From assembly GCA_004194705.1 (NCBI GenBank), contig SADC01000006.1:248001-312000 (forward strand): a stretch of DNA of 64,000 nt. The letters run 5' to 3'. Positions 21,127 to 32,976 of this stretch are shown here, piece by piece. The stretch is from Ditylenchus dipsaci (lineage: Eukaryota > Nematoda > Chromadorea > Rhabditida > Anguinidae). Numbering within the stretch: position 1 is the stretch's first letter; each line of letters begins with the position of its first letter. The translations under genes and the position numbers were made by a program. The notes under the pieces were generated by a model that searched no databases, had not been told where the DNA came from, and saw only the letters and a program-made list of their open reading frames with translations.

Positions 21127-22005
21127 CAGTCAACTCTCGCTATAACGGCACCCCATGGGACCGAGCCCAACTGCCGTTATAGCGGGAGGGCCTTATAGTG
21201 AAGGTGCCGTTGTAACGAGAGTTTTTGAACCAAAAATAATATGTGTTGCCACTATATCGAGAGTCCGCGACATTATGACTTATTTCACCCAGAAAACAAT
21301 CAATTTCAAAATTTTGTTCAAACGTAACATAACAACCAAAATATCATTAAAAACCCGAGAAATAATGTGTGAGTTTGCTTTGCTTCTGCGTTCTCCTGCG
21401 CTCTTGGTAAAAGGCCTCGTCCAGGGCATCGCTGTGCTTGAGAATAGCGGAATCGGCGTAGTTTTTCACGAATTGACAAACGATATTTAATGCTACTGCC
21501 TAAGGCGAACCTCTAAAAGCAAAGGTTTGTTTGGAGCTTCCGTTGGAGATTCTTGGAAGCAGCTGCCAGAAAAGACCCGTTTCGTCCATTTGAAGATGTT
21601 GTCCGGCTTGAACTTGCTCAATTCCACGAAGCACTTGCTCTTGCCATGTTTGAAGCAAACCTACATCGATTGCATTGGCTTCGCCCTGGCTCGTCTTAAA
21701 CTTGGTCAGCCATCCCTTAAATGAAATTCGGAAAAATAAAATTGAAATAATTTTCGTACACTGAGAAATAGAGTGTATAGAGAAATTTCGTGGCAGAACT
21801 TTGCTTTTTTTTTAATTTGAAGATGTCGAAGTGCCGTTATATCGAAAGTAAATTTATGTACAAATCGTCCTCATGGTGCCGTTGTAGTGGAAGTAAGAAT
21901 TGCCTTATTTCTTTGCTAGTCAACCAAATCGTCTTCAAAGTGCCGTTATAGTGGAAGTGCAATTTATAGGACAGTCTTTCGCTATAGGACAGTCTTTCAG
22001 TCTCG
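21127..22005. mobile_element. pogo/Tigger-type transposon, defective
   Basis: The left end CAGTCAACTCTCGCTATAAC follows a TA dinucleotide (21125-21126). The right side repeats GTGCCGTTATAGTGGAAGTG-like TIR fragments up to about 22005, but the outermost end is degraded. Many small palindromes in this window have related ends (CAGTCAAACCTC...), so this element is a good candidate relative of their mobilising source. Confidence 0.75.
21347..21720 (-). pseudogene. pogo/Tigger (DDE_1-type) transposase, internally deleted
   Basis: The minus strand reads FKGWLTKFKTSQGEANA (end of the CENP-B-type DNA-binding domain), then LQMDETGLFWQLLP, which contains the first catalytic Asp in the typical DETGLFW context. 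After about 20 more residues the frame jumps to NYADSAILKHSDALDEAF and the tail QKQSKLTHYFSGF with a stop at 21347. The region carrying the second and third catalytic acids is gone. This is a clear family match, but the gene is dead. Confidence 0.85.
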
Positions 22006-22182
22006 CGACACCTTGTGAATGAACTTTTGAAATTTTTTATTTAAATCGACAATTTTGACAATAAAAATTTTGTAAAAGTAACCCCTCATACCGTAATCTC
22101 TTCCTGAAATCTGAAACCGTTGAGATCAGGTGCAAGAAATGGCAAGAGCTGAAATATCGATTTAAATTTGTGGAAATTTCAG

Positions 22183-22365
22183 TGTGGTCTACTCAAAAAT
22201 CCAAATCCTTGAAAAATATAAAGGCCGATTCAAAATTAATGAAATTTTTCGCCCAAACTGATCATTCAAGCTCAACAAAAGGCTCCTTAAAAGTCTCTAG
22301 CTGCAAAAAAGCTTTGCCCTTTCATAAGCTTGAACAAAAATCTTTAAAAAAAAAACTTTTATTGT
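22183..22365 (+). CDS. Possible 3'-terminal exon, Lys/Ser-rich
   Basis: After a good acceptor (GAAATTTCAG at 22174-22183) an open frame of about 60 codons (SLKNIKADSKLMKFFAQTD.., ending KSLKKKLLL) reaches a TAA. The basic composition would fit a nuclear or nucleolar protein tail. No upstream exon could be fixed and no family is recognised. Confidence 0.3.
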
Positions 22366-22787
22366 AAAGGACGAATAGACTTGTAAAATTTTTAAATATA
22401 ATCGTTAATACAATTGCAAATTGATTGAGTGAAAAATATTGCAAAAAGGCAAGGACTAGACAAAACATGTAGTAATAAAGACACATTAAACAATAACTAG
22501 CAAAATCAAAGTAGACGACCTTGAGTTAAAGTTCACAACATCAATTTAACAATGAACATGTCCATTTTTTTAAATTTGTTCATTAAATAAATAACATTGT
22601 TAAGGATTAAACAGTGATAATTTAAGTAGTATTGAGATCTTCTACAACTCAAACAATTTAGTTCTACCATTTAGTCCAGTACGTAAATAGTACTAATATC
22701 TTCAATTGATACAGCTGGTTTCCTAAAAAGTGTTGTGATTACAAAAGTTAAAGCGAAAGTTATTTGACTTTTTTCTGAGATCTCTTT

Positions 22788-23077
22788 GCCGGTCGTTTTT
22801 TGAATAGCGAAATTTTTGCCGTAAAGACCCGCGGGTCTCGATAATCCGGCACCCTTGTTCAAAAAAGGAGTGCCGGATTATTGAAAACTGCGGGTCTTTA
22901 CGGCAAAAATTTCGCTATCAAAAAAACGACCGGCAAAATCGGAATCCTTGCGATATTCTGACCAGACTGGCGAATCATATTTGGCAAAAGACTTTAGAAA
23001 TCGAGGTAAAAAAGTGTCGGAACCAAGGCGGGAACGAATTTTAGGGGGTGCCGGATTTCGAGACTCGACTGTACTAG
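22788..23077. repeat. Near-perfect hairpin plus pogo-like end
   Basis: 22788-22944 is an almost perfect inverted repeat (GCCGGTCGTTTTTTGA, AAATTTTTGCCGTAAAGACC, CGATAATCCGGCACCC) with a 12-base centre near 22862. It continues to a single CTCGACTGTAC end at about 23077. Sequence similar to the right half occurs inverted at about 34466-34640. Confidence 0.7.
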
Positions 23078-23589
23078 GGTTGGACGATAGTAAATTTATT
23101 GTAATTTACTGCAGTATCCAAGAACAACTATTGGACAAGCATGTATGGATTTGATGCGGAGATGCCAGAACATGGATGGCATCTTCTTTTGGCATTGCAA
23201 TGCAAGCCCTTCAAAACTGGCTTGGCCGACCTCGTCGGATATATAATAATTAAATGATTTTGTGTTCTTCTACAAAATCCGAAAATAAAATCTTTCGTAA
23301 AATCTTTCACTTTTACAGTCGTTCCAAAAAAAACGGGCACTTCTAAAATCAACCAAAAACCGTAAATTAGATCATACACGAGAAATGTTACAGTTATCAA
23401 CGGAGAAAAACTAACTCAAGATGATAGCTTACGTCGATAACTGTATGGTTTTTCGTATTTTAGACAATTCCACAGTTATCAAAAATTCTTAATTTACCGG
23501 TTATCTATAAGGATTAAGGCAAATTTTCCCAGTAATCTACTGGTGAATTTTTCGACTTTCAATTCACCGGTAGATTTATCAAACCACTA

Positions 23590-24771
23590 TCTAGCAAAGA
23601 GTATTGAGTTTATGTGTCGTAAAAAAAATTTTCTTACCTCATCAGGGAACTTAAACTGCATGTTCATAGTGCCAGCTTCAAACCACCTCGTGACCGTTGA
23701 GGTGCGAGTGGTGTAGTCACTAGGAATACCTAGATTAACTTTTCTTTGGCATGGAAGGATTCCTCGATCACAGTCGTGGTAGATCTTGAAGTGGACATTC
23801 ATGTTGAATATACTGCCGATCCCACCGTCTAAGTTAAAGTTACCTAAATTTTATGTTAAAGTTATGTTAAAAGTTATGTTAAAGTTTTTTAAAGTTACCG
23901 TTAGCATCTGTTTTAGCATCTGCCAATTGGTCATCTCTGCCTTGAAATTATAAAGGATATGATATATTTTCGAAAAATTAAAAAAATTGCATATTTTTAA
24001 GAAAAAAAAATCAGAATTTTTTAATTTTGCTATTTTTTCTAATTAGGCTTTTAAAAGTGCCGGATAACAGAAACCTGAAGCAGTTCCTCAGCGACAAAAT
24101 CACACCAAATAAAAAGCTTCTCAACAGAAAAAGAAATTATTGGCCTTACCGTAACCTAAAAAACAGTCTGGGGACCAAGCATCCGAAAATTAAAATTTCA
24201 CCAAAAAAATGTTAGCCTTCCGGATCTGAAAGAACCAGCTTGGGTCAAGGCGTCCAAAAATTGAAATTTCGCAAAAAATATTGGCCTTTCCGGAATATGA
24301 AAAGAAATTATAGAACCAAGGCATCCAAAAATTGAAATCGTGAAATTATTAGCTTTCCGGAATCTGAAAAACAGCCTGGGGGACCAAGACAACCAAAAAT
24401 TGAAATTGAACCAAAAAATTATAGTCTAACCAGAATTAAAAAAAAACAGCATGGACCAAAGCATCCGAAAATTAAAATTTCTGTGATAGATGCCAAGGAT
24501 GACTATACGGATTCTTTCACGAAAAAAAGCTAAGACTTTAAGAGTTTACATTTTTACTGTTCAGGCGCTCCCTTGTTAGCTTAATAAGCCTAAAAATACC
24601 AAGTCGATTTTGTTCCACAGTTTCACTTTAGTATTTGGCTAATGGAGCTGTACCGCACATTAGTCTTCCTCTTATTCCCACAGACTGCTGGCGGAAAGCG
24701 AAAGCCGGAGTGCTTGCAACAAAAATCCATGCAAAAATAGCTATCAGCGGAGTCAAAAACATTGGTTGCAT
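23590..24771 (-). CDS. Transthyretin-like (TTR) family secreted protein, gene B
   Basis: Exons 24771-24600 (signal peptide MQPMFLTPLIAIFAW, then RQQSVGIRGRLMCG), 23940-23899 (RDDQLADAKTDANG) and 23843-23638 or onwards (NFNLDGGIGSIFNMNVHFKIYHDC, split here as NFNLDGGIGS and NVHFKIYHDC; then PCQRKVNLGIP and [15 protein letters not shown]). At 23637 there is a good donor (GTAAG). If it is not used, the frame reads on 16 codons to a stop near 23590; if it is, the last exon lies further downstream and was not found. A one-base excess in the AAA near 24633 gives a premature stop, and the first donor appears to lack a G compared with gene A. Gene B has an extra 55-bp intron (23898-23844) that gene A lacks. 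Same strand as gene A and about 5 kb from it, so a tandem family pair. Confidence 0.75.
24050..24480. repeat. Tandem repeat in TTR-B intron 1
   Basis: About five diverged units of roughly 75-85 bp, each containing GGACCAAGGCATCCAAAAAT, TGAAATTTC and GGCCTTTCCGGAATCTGAAA, fill most of the 658-bp first intron of TTR-B. Confidence 0.7.
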
Positions 24772-25348
24772 AATTCAAAACCAAATATTAAAAAATATTC
24801 TTCCAATTTGCTAGTCAAAGTTCAATTACCAAATTTTCCCTTCTTTTACTTCTTGAGCAGTATCAAATATGTGGGTGTATTGTTTGAATTTGTATGGTAT
24901 TCTCGAAAATGTTTTTTTTCCAAAGCACAAGACGCTTGTGAGTCATTTCACGCAGAGGTGAATGGATACTAGCCCATCAACATGTTGTTGTGCTGTTCCT
25001 TTTTCAAGTGGTAAAAAAGAGGGACAACAATAAGAAAGGAAGTTTTGTTGCTCACAGTTTTTGTGCAAACAAAAAAGTCAGGATGAGTAAGAATATGACT
25101 AGGCTTTGTGTTCACCGAGGTTGCACAAAAGATTTATGTAAAAATTGGGTGGGGAGATGATTTGGTGGAAAAAAGTTGTCGGTGAAAATTTGGCGGAATT
25201 TCAAGAGAGCCTTATGTTTGCTTTTCAATTCCGAGTTTTCGACTTCAGATTCATGTCCTATGACCCATTACATGAATGATCCCAATTGGTTGATGCAATG
25301 CGTTCGTAGTTTTTTCTTGATCTTTATAGATTTTTTCCAAAAGTAATA

Positions 25349-25754
25349 CTACAATCGAACCTGGATAAGCGGACACTCTCGGAACGACAAAAGGAGTCCG
25401 TTTACTGGGGTGTCCGTTTGACTGACCTAAGACCGGCTACACATCGTGACCGAGTACAACGACCGGTTAGACTTTTGAAAGACTTTATTTGAAAGACTTT
25501 AAAAGTTGTTTTCCGATCTTTTTTCACAAAGAAAGTTAGTTTTTTAAAGAAAATATTGGACGAGACTGGCCTAAGGTGTCCGTTTATCTGGGTATCCGTT
25601 TATTGGGTGCTCGTTTATCGGGGGTAAGGTTTGCTTTGTTTAGGTAAAACCAACCAAAAGTGTCCATTTATCAGGGGTACGTTTCCGATAAATGTCGTTT
25701 ACTTGACCAAATCATTTGACCATAGGTGTCCGTTCATCCAGATTCGACTGCACT
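25349..25754. mobile_element. pogo-like MITE with GTGTCCGTTTA repeats
   Basis: ACAATCGAACCTGGATAAGC at the left is inverted as CATCCAGATTCGACTGCA at the right. The interior has several GTGTCCGTTTATCGGGG-like units. Related ends occur singly at 28633-28740, 39631-39820, 34466-34700, 276-360 and 22940-23077. Confidence 0.7.
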
Positions 25755-25947
25755 ACATTTACATCTTCTCACAAGGAACCTCATGAACATGTTTTTCACT
25801 CGACCAGGGGATTTTGGTTACATTGAATAGGCAGTATGCGACTTCACATCAAATCTGTTGAGATCTTGTGCCCATAGGTCAAAAAGTTGGAATGAGAAGC
25901 TAGTAAAGAATCGAAAAACCACAGGAGGATTTATCTACCATCAACTA

Positions 25948-26168
25948 GGTCACAGGTTCTTTAATACTACTGGGTGCACACCCTATTTTTACCCACTTTT
26001 ATTCACAAGTTTGGGTGTCAAAATGATTTTCATCCTCTTAGGTAGGGCTCCGAATCGTCCTTTTAAAAAGATTTGTCCTTTTTTGGCGCCCTAAATTTTT
26101 TTTGTGAAAAGGGAAAAAAGGAAAAGTGAAAAAATAATGTGTGCACCCAGTAGTATTCAACACGTGAC
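25948..26168. mobile_element. Palindromic MITE (ACTACTGGGTGCACAC ends)
   Basis: Inverted arms GGTCACAGGTTCTTTAATAC/TACTGGGTGCACAC and the inverse ending GTAGTATTCAACACGTGACC. The inner CGTCCTTTTAAAAAG block is shared with another palindrome at 31795-32040. Confidence 0.65.
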
Positions 26169-26201
26169 CCAGAAAGCGCCCTCTCAAAATACTAAAATGC
26201 C

Positions 26202-26398
26202 CTAATGAAAGGTACTTGAACAAATTTGGTGCATCCTCTTGGAATAATGGCTAAATTGATTCGTCTGGTATTCTTGATTTTTTCTGTTAATTATGCAGTT
26301 TGATTTTCTCTCCTTTAGCCGCTTGATCTCCCACATTATTTGTTCTTCACGATCACCATACAGCCGAAAATCAAATTCATCCATTCTGAGAGCCGAAA
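26202..26398 (-). CDS. Possible short exon or small gene (MDEFDFRLYG..)
   Basis: The minus strand has CGGCTCTCAG directly before AATGGATGAA, an arrangement that could be a trans-splice acceptor next to the start codon. The frame reads MDEFDFRLYGDREEQIMWEI.. with a Lys/Glu-rich helix and stops after about 60 codons. Composition is protein-like, but nothing else supports a gene. Confidence 0.3.
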
Positions 26399-26629
26399 AC
26401 AATGGAAAATGAATGAAGCAACAATTTTAAAAAAAGTCGAAAGCACAACAAAGAAAAGACTAATTTGTAACGGAGAAAAGCTGATTTGTAATTTAGAAAG
26501 AATTTTTTTGAAAATTTTTGCCTTGGCTAAAGACCAAATGTATTTTTCCCGAAAAATCCTTTTCTTCAGTTTGTCACATGGTCTAATGAGCTCTAGATTA
26601 CTACAGCCTCATCCAGAAGTTAGAGTATA

Positions 26630-29200
26630 GGTTCCAGAGGTGGTGAAAGCCATTGATTCTATGTTCCAGTTACAGAGCTTTTAGTTTAGTCGACCCATGA
26701 CTCGAATAATAAAGACCTCGGTTGAGCGATTTCTTCAGTACTAATTCAGTGATTATTCAATTTCCTGAAGTGTCAGCATCTTCGTGACAAGATTATATGC
26801 AACTCCCGACAATTTTCCAGCTGGTCTATTGGTTCGCACCTCAAGTGCATGGGAACTGCTCCAGTCAGACTACTCAGACACTGTTGAACAACCATAATTA
26901 TTTTGAAAGCTTTTTAGCTTTGAATAAAAAGACAATTTAGTAAGAAAAACACAATTGGCACAGGTGAACCGGTTTCATTGCTGGGCCGGACGGCGTAGGA
27001 CGGCGATGGTGTGTGACAGAAATAGGCGGAGTGCCAGTGGAGTGTGTGTGTGGGAAGTCAATAAAGACACTTGATATTAGGTCTCTTTCTTCCAGCTCAA
27101 ACTTGGTAATTGAACCATTATATACGAAATTTTAAATCAAGAAATTTGCACGAATGGAAATATATCTTCCATAGAGGGTTTACACAGGGTTAAACTGTCA
27201 AAATTTACATCACCATAAGTATACAGACAAAATATACAAGCACGACAATAGCGGTAATGTGTATAGCGGCTAAAATAAGGGTAGCTTTGGATAGAGACAG
27301 AAAAAGGCCTTCGGGCGGGATTTCGGGACGGGATTTTCGGCCGAAAAAAATTCGAGATCGGGATCGGGATTTTGAAAATAAAATTCGGGATCCCGTCGGG
27401 ACCCGAACAAATTTTCGGGATTATTCAAAATTTGTTTTTTTTGACAACACCATATGCAAACAACAACAAACGAGCAAATTTAAAAAGTAACAGTTTTAGT
27501 AGCAGTAGTTGATCTGTGGCAATGCCTTGTTCAGGAAAATGAGCATTTTTGCTTGAGCCTAGCCGAGTATTCGTCGTGAGTTCGTGCGTGGACGAAAAGG
27601 CCTTTTGTACTGCCACCCGTCATTTTTATTAGATTTCCACACACTCCACATTTTGCTTCAGTGCCGATAGTTTTGTGAATAACCGATATTCTAAATAACG
27701 CTCATCTAAAAATGTTATTATATGAAGCTCAATTAAAGCAAAACTTTGAAAAAAATGATCATAGGAATTTTCCCGGAAATAGTTCGGGAAAAAATAATTT
27801 CACCGGGAAAAGGGGAAAAAAAGAATTATTGCCTTTAACAACACTCAACCAGATCCAAATACCGTATTTCTCTATTAGACGGGCCGGCCCGTTTATTTTT
27901 CAACCCCTCGAAATTGGAAAATTTGAGGTCGATCTAGAGATTTTTGGGTGCTCAACCAAATCAAAAAAGTGGAATCGCTAGAGCTCGCGGGAGTTAAGAA
28001 TACGCAACAAACAGGTTTGCAAAACATCTTGTCTGGGCTGAGATATGAGTCCTCAAAGTCGAGGGGCCCGTTTATTAGAGAGGGCCCGTTTAATAGAGAA
28101 AATACGGCACGCATGTACAGCAAAACTTTATTTAAACCAAATTAACATCCTATTCATCGGTAAACAACACATCGAATTCCTCCACACCACTATATTCTCG
28201 TCAGTTGGTTCTTCTTCGGATTCAGGCTCCTCAATAATATAATTAGGCTATTAAAATTGGCTCAATCCCAAATTCTTCATTTTTTGACGAAAAGCATTTT
28301 ACGCTAATCAAGGCCGAGCCAGAGGCTCAGCCATCCAAAAGTTCAGCCAAGCACTCCGAAGAGGCTTGGCTCAAGCGAAAACCCGAGGGATCTACTATGC
28401 TAGTGTAATCCAGTGCCACAAACTGCCAGTGGTACGCCACTTGAATGCCACGTAGTTATTTGATCCAGCGGTGATGCAGTGGTAACCGACTGGATTACCA
28501 CTGAACTCAGAGAACTTAGTGGCGTTTCAGTGGCTTTCTGTGGAGTATCACTGGATTAAATTTCGCTGTGGTGTGTTGTGGTAAGTATTTCGGTGTTTTT
28601 GACTTATGGTGAGACTGGGTTTTTGAGTTACAGTCGAACCTCTATAACCCGGCATTTGTTTAAACAAAATTGGTTTCTATACAGTCTAACCTTTATATAA
28701 GGTCACTCCAAGGGGCTGATCTAAAGGTGAACTTTTTTTAGGTTTGAATGTATTTAAAAGTGCTTTGATTTCTCAGAAAAATTCTGATTTAGAGCATACT
28801 TTGTCCTACTAAAACAAGCTCTTATTTAAATTCATTTTTTCCCATATTTTCTTTTTTTTTGCCAAATCATTTTTTCCCGGGAATTTTCCCGGAAAAAATG
28901 ATCTTTTTTTCCTGGGAATTTTCCTCTGACAACCCTGAAGAAAACTAAAATGCGAGAAACGTTCACGTTTTTGTTCCAGGTTTCAATGGATTTTAAGAGA
29001 AACACATAACAAATTGGTGCTTTTACGACCATACAAAGGTGAAAATTGTCGATCGGGATTTGACGAATTTCGTGATCGGGATCGGATTTTAAGAATTGCT
29101 CGGGCGGGATTTCGGGACGGGATTTTGGCCCAAAATCGGCTCGGGCGGATCGGATCCCGACGGGATCCCGTCCGTTTCTGTCTCTACTTTTGGATGTGAT
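26630..29200. repeat. Element-rich intergenic region
   Basis: Besides the TACCGTATT copy (27860-28107): matching blocks GGGATTTCGGGACGGGATTT at 27310-27420 and 29100-29180 (inverted TAGAGACAGAAA ends), AATTTTCCCGGGAAAAAAT-type palindromes at 27765-27810 and 28865-28925, inverted CCAGTGGTA words at 28405-28560 and pogo-like ends at 28633-28740. No gene was seen. Confidence 0.55.
27860..28107. mobile_element. TACCGTATT palindrome family copy
   Basis: Starts TACCGTATTTCTCTATTAGA and ends TAGAGAAAATACGG, with a doubled GGGCCCGTTTATTAGAG block at the right and the shared interior (GGGTGCTCAACCAAATC, GAGCTCGCGGGAGTTAAG, GGGCTGAGATATGAGTC). Confidence 0.75.
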
Positions 29201-29201
29201 G

Positions 29202-29673
29202 GGCTAGGTGAGATTTGTCAAAACGAATTTGTCAAAACGAAACTTGTCAAGACGAAAATATTCAAAACGAAATTTGTCAAAACGAATTTTGTCAAAAACG
29301 AAACTTGTCAAAGGTTTGCCTTGGTCTCCCCTTATATAAAAAGCCATTTTTATGTTTTTTCGAAAATTTTTAGATTGTGTATGAACCACCCCAAACACTC
29401 AAAACCATCTCCAGCCACCCAAACATCCAAAATTAGCCAAAAGCACCTAACAAACCAAAAACCAACTAAAACCACCCGAAACCGTCCAAAACTACTCCAA
29501 ACAAAAAATTTGCGGGAATTCAAACTTTTAGTCTGAACCAACCAAACCAAGTGGTCGACCACTTGACCACTTGTTTTTGACAAAACCTTCATTTGACAAA
29601 ATTCGTTTGACAAATTTCGTTTTGACAAAAACTACGTTTGACAAATTTCGTTTTTGACAAATCTCACCTAGCC
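29202..29673. mobile_element. Foldback element with iterated arms (TTTGTCAAAACGAA units)
   Basis: The ends GGCTAGGTGAGATTTGTC and CTCACCTAGCC are inverted. Arms 29202-29320 and 29570-29673 are runs of about six units of TTTGTCAAAACGAA. The flanks share TGTGAT, suggesting a decayed target duplication. Confidence 0.75.
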
Positions 29674-31122
29674 TGTGATTGCATTAGTTTTCATGGGCTG
29701 CTTATGAAAGAGGCTCCTGCCTGGTGCTTTTTCTGTTGATTGTTAGACTATTGACTGGCCGATCCACTGAGCTCCACTGATCAAATCTGATAAAATTTCA
29801 TGGTGGTGTGCTTCGCTGAACAAAATGGTTGAATGGCGGTGGGAAGGTTTGTGAAAAAGCGATGGAAATTTCTATCAGATCAGCTTGCGTTGTTGTGTCA
29901 AAATATTATGTGTGGTTCTTTGCTGTTGGTGTGGATGAGTGTGTGTTTTGGGGTTCTTTGATGAGTGTTCCCAGCCCCCTTATATTTGGGTACGTTACGA
30001 TATTCCGAAAAAATGAATTGATCTAAAAGTTCGTAATCTTGCAAAAAACTTTTTTCGGCAGTAAAAAAAGCTTTGACCTATATCGAAGATCACAGTTTGC
30101 CACATTCAACCAAGAATTGTTAATTCACCAAGGAACGTAGAAATAATGGTTTAAACACCCGGCCAACAATTACGGCTAACAAATCCGGTTTCAATAGAAA
30201 TTATCGAATATCATTGTTCTTTTACTGGTATATATGCGCCGACGGTCTTGGCGGGATTTCGCAAATCCCCTAACCTTCGAATTTAGAGATTTTTCGGCTC
30301 TTGACCAAAATCGAGAATGTGAAATGAGGAAAGGAAGTAAATGCGAAAAACAGTAGCTTAAAGACACATATAAAACGATAAATCGAAGCATATATAGGAA
30401 CTTCTTAATTTAGCAATTACAGCGATCCCACTAATTATGGCACATAGTAAAATTGATTTTCATTCAGCGAATATGGGTTATTTTGAGTCACTTTTCAAAA
30501 AATGTGGGTATGGGGGGGGAGTGGGGGTTAATTATAAAAGTACCAAAAATCATTTTGGGCAATTTTAAGATAATCCCGTAAAATGCATTCTGTCCATCAG
30601 TTTTACTGACTAACAAGGAAAAAAATAGACCAAATATTGGTGTGTTTATGCTTTCGTGTGAATGGATAAATAAAAACTATAAATAATGATGCTTTAAAAC
30701 TTTATTCTTTGTAAAAAATTTTAGGAATACAACTTTACTAAAAAATACAAAAGTTTTTAGTCTGAAACTAGGCCAATATTTGCCGTAATTATTTTAACAG
30801 AAACCTCGGAGTTACTATTTTAATATCCTGAAAATCTTGAAATTGTCAATCAAAAATGCCCTTAATTTTGAAATCTCAGTCAAAAAGTAGAGGCGCTGCT
30901 ACTGAAGACAGAGTTTCTATTAGAATAATTACGGTAATTGACCAATTTTCAAAGTTGGTTAATCAAAAGGTTGGGCTTCTTTTTTATTTATCATCTAATG
31001 ATATAAAATTTGCCATTCCATCGGCCGTTGATATTTTTTTATTTCCAGAATAATAGTTGCCAGGCATAGATTTTTTAAGATCCTAAATAATAAATTTTTT
31101 AAAAACTTGAGAAAGTATTTTT

Positions 31123-31593
31123 ACAGTCAAACCTCTTTAATCCGACACCCCAGTAGACCGGCTTTAGGGTGACGGATTATCAAGGTATCGGCGTGTCGCG
31201 TTAAAGAGTTCCGACATTCGATCCAAGATAAAGGTGTCGGCTTATCGAGGTTTTCACTTTATTCAGACAAATAACAACAATAACAATAATAAAAACAGCT
31301 TTTGCTTACCAGCGCTCATTAAAAAAATAATCGGAGAGCCAATAATGAATGAAGCCGACAAAAATCGAGACGAGAAGACAGAATTAACTTTTTCGAGAAA
31401 TTATTGAAGACAATTTTTTTGGCACCAAATTGGCGCCTCCAATTAACTCCAAAACTTTTTCGTTTTTTGCGAAAATTTTAGTGTGAAATCAGTGGGATGT
31501 CGGGTTATCGAGGGAAATTTTCTTACGGGCCTGGGGTGTCGGGTAATCGAGGTGTCGGGTTATGGAAGTGTCGGGTTGAAGAGGTTTGACTGT
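31123..31593. mobile_element. pogo-like MITE (CAGTCAAACCTCTTTAAT ends)
   Basis: TACAGTCAAACCTCTTTAAT at the left and its inverse (GAAGAGGTTTGACTGTA) at the right, bordered by TA. Subterminal repeats of GTGTCGGGTTATCGAGG. No coding sequence. Confidence 0.8.
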
Positions 31594-31794
31594 ATCTGAA
31601 TGATTTTAAATTACGAGCTGCCCTCAACTCAAAATTACGTTCTTGGAAGTCTGTTAAAAACCAAGTTTTGTAAACGAATATGAAACAAGTTTTTTTAAAG
31701 TGCGAAAGCGTATTTCCAATGCCTTTTCGAGCTTTCAGGTCGTTATTTTATGTGGCGGACTTACATTTTTGCAATTTTTTGATTTATTTTTGAG

Positions 31795-32430
31795 AGAATA
31801 ACCCAGGGTTTCGAATGAAAAATTTCAAAAAAGGACATTTGGGTAAAAAAGGACATTTGGGTAAAAAAGGACATTTTGACTGTTTTTGAAGTAAAAGGGT
31901 CATTTTATCCAGTGCTTGTTGCCATTTTGAAGCGAAAAAAAAAGATTTTGACTAAATTTTCAAAATAAAAAAGATTTAGGTTGCTAGAAAAAGGACAAAC
32001 CTTTTAAAAAGGACGATTCGAAGCCCTGGAATAACCCTAATACGGTTTTTAAGGCAGTTTCGACCTTTTCATGGTCCTCTATGCAACATCTTTTGCTAAT
32101 TTTTTTGTCTTTTAGCGCTTATTTGTTTATAACCGCTCTGTTTATTTACCTTTTTGGGAATTGATTTAGGCATATTTTGACTATTTTTGGTCGGAATTTT
32201 CCATTCCCGAAAAATTTTTTTACTATTAAAATTTTTTTCTTTTCAATATGTTGCCTATGCGAAATTAGTTAACTATGTGAAATTTGTTGACTATGAATTT
32301 AGTTAACTATGTTGAATTTGTTGAAATTATTGACTATGTAGAATCCGTTAACTATGTAAAATTTGTTGACTATGAAATTTAGTTAACTATGTTAAATATT
32401 TTGACTACATCTATTTTTTTGACTATGAAA
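31795..32430. repeat. Palindrome (31795-32040) and TTAACTATGT tandem run (32236-32430)
   Basis: GAATAACCCAGGGTTTCGAA is inverted as TTCGAAGCCCTGGAATAACC, with a triple AAAAAAGGACATTTGGGT inside. Further right, about eight imperfect units of TTAACTATGTGAAATTTG/TTGACTATGAA follow. No gene was seen between 29.7 and 32.9 kb except these repeats and the MITE at 31123. Confidence 0.6.
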
Positions 32431-32976
32431 GACTATGTGAGAGAAAGACAAGGCCCCATCACACTTTTTTGTAAATTTCTGATGCGTTAGGGAATCGTCT
32501 TTGTCTTAATAAAAAATTTGATTAAAAAATGCATATAGAGTTTATCCAAGTTGACCTTGATCAGTTACCCAGAAATTTTAAATGTGAGTTGACTGTATAT
32601 AAAAGAACTGTATACATATTTTTTAATAAAAGGAATGTTGAAAACAAAATTCATTGTAAAAATTCATGCTGTAAACAAAGAGCATTTTTTGGCAAAAGTT
32701 TTTGAAAACTTTTTATTTGAACCTTCGAAATCTAAAATTTTGTGGTCAAAATTTGAAAAATTTCAACTGGCGCCTTTTGAATTTGGAAGGGAATAGGGGC
32801 TGTATTGGAAGAGGAAGGGAATAAAAGGTGCCACTTTTATGGCAAAACGTTAGAAGTTTAAAATTTCGTATTCTTCGATCACACAGGGCCCACTAACAAG
32901 GCATATTCTGTCAATTTTGAGGCACATTACTCGGTTTGTAGGACATATTTCGATGTTTTTAGCGCATACGATGTTT

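Noticed and set aside
29096..29536. A 146-codon open frame on the plus strand
   Set aside because: It runs through the TTTGTCAAAACGAA iterons and other repeats; the apparent protein is just the repeat read in a stop-free frame.
30846..31052. Open frame MPLILKSQSKSRGAATED.. with an internal acceptor-like TCTCAG
   Set aside because: No second exon or conserved motif could be linked; codon content is not distinct from its surroundings.
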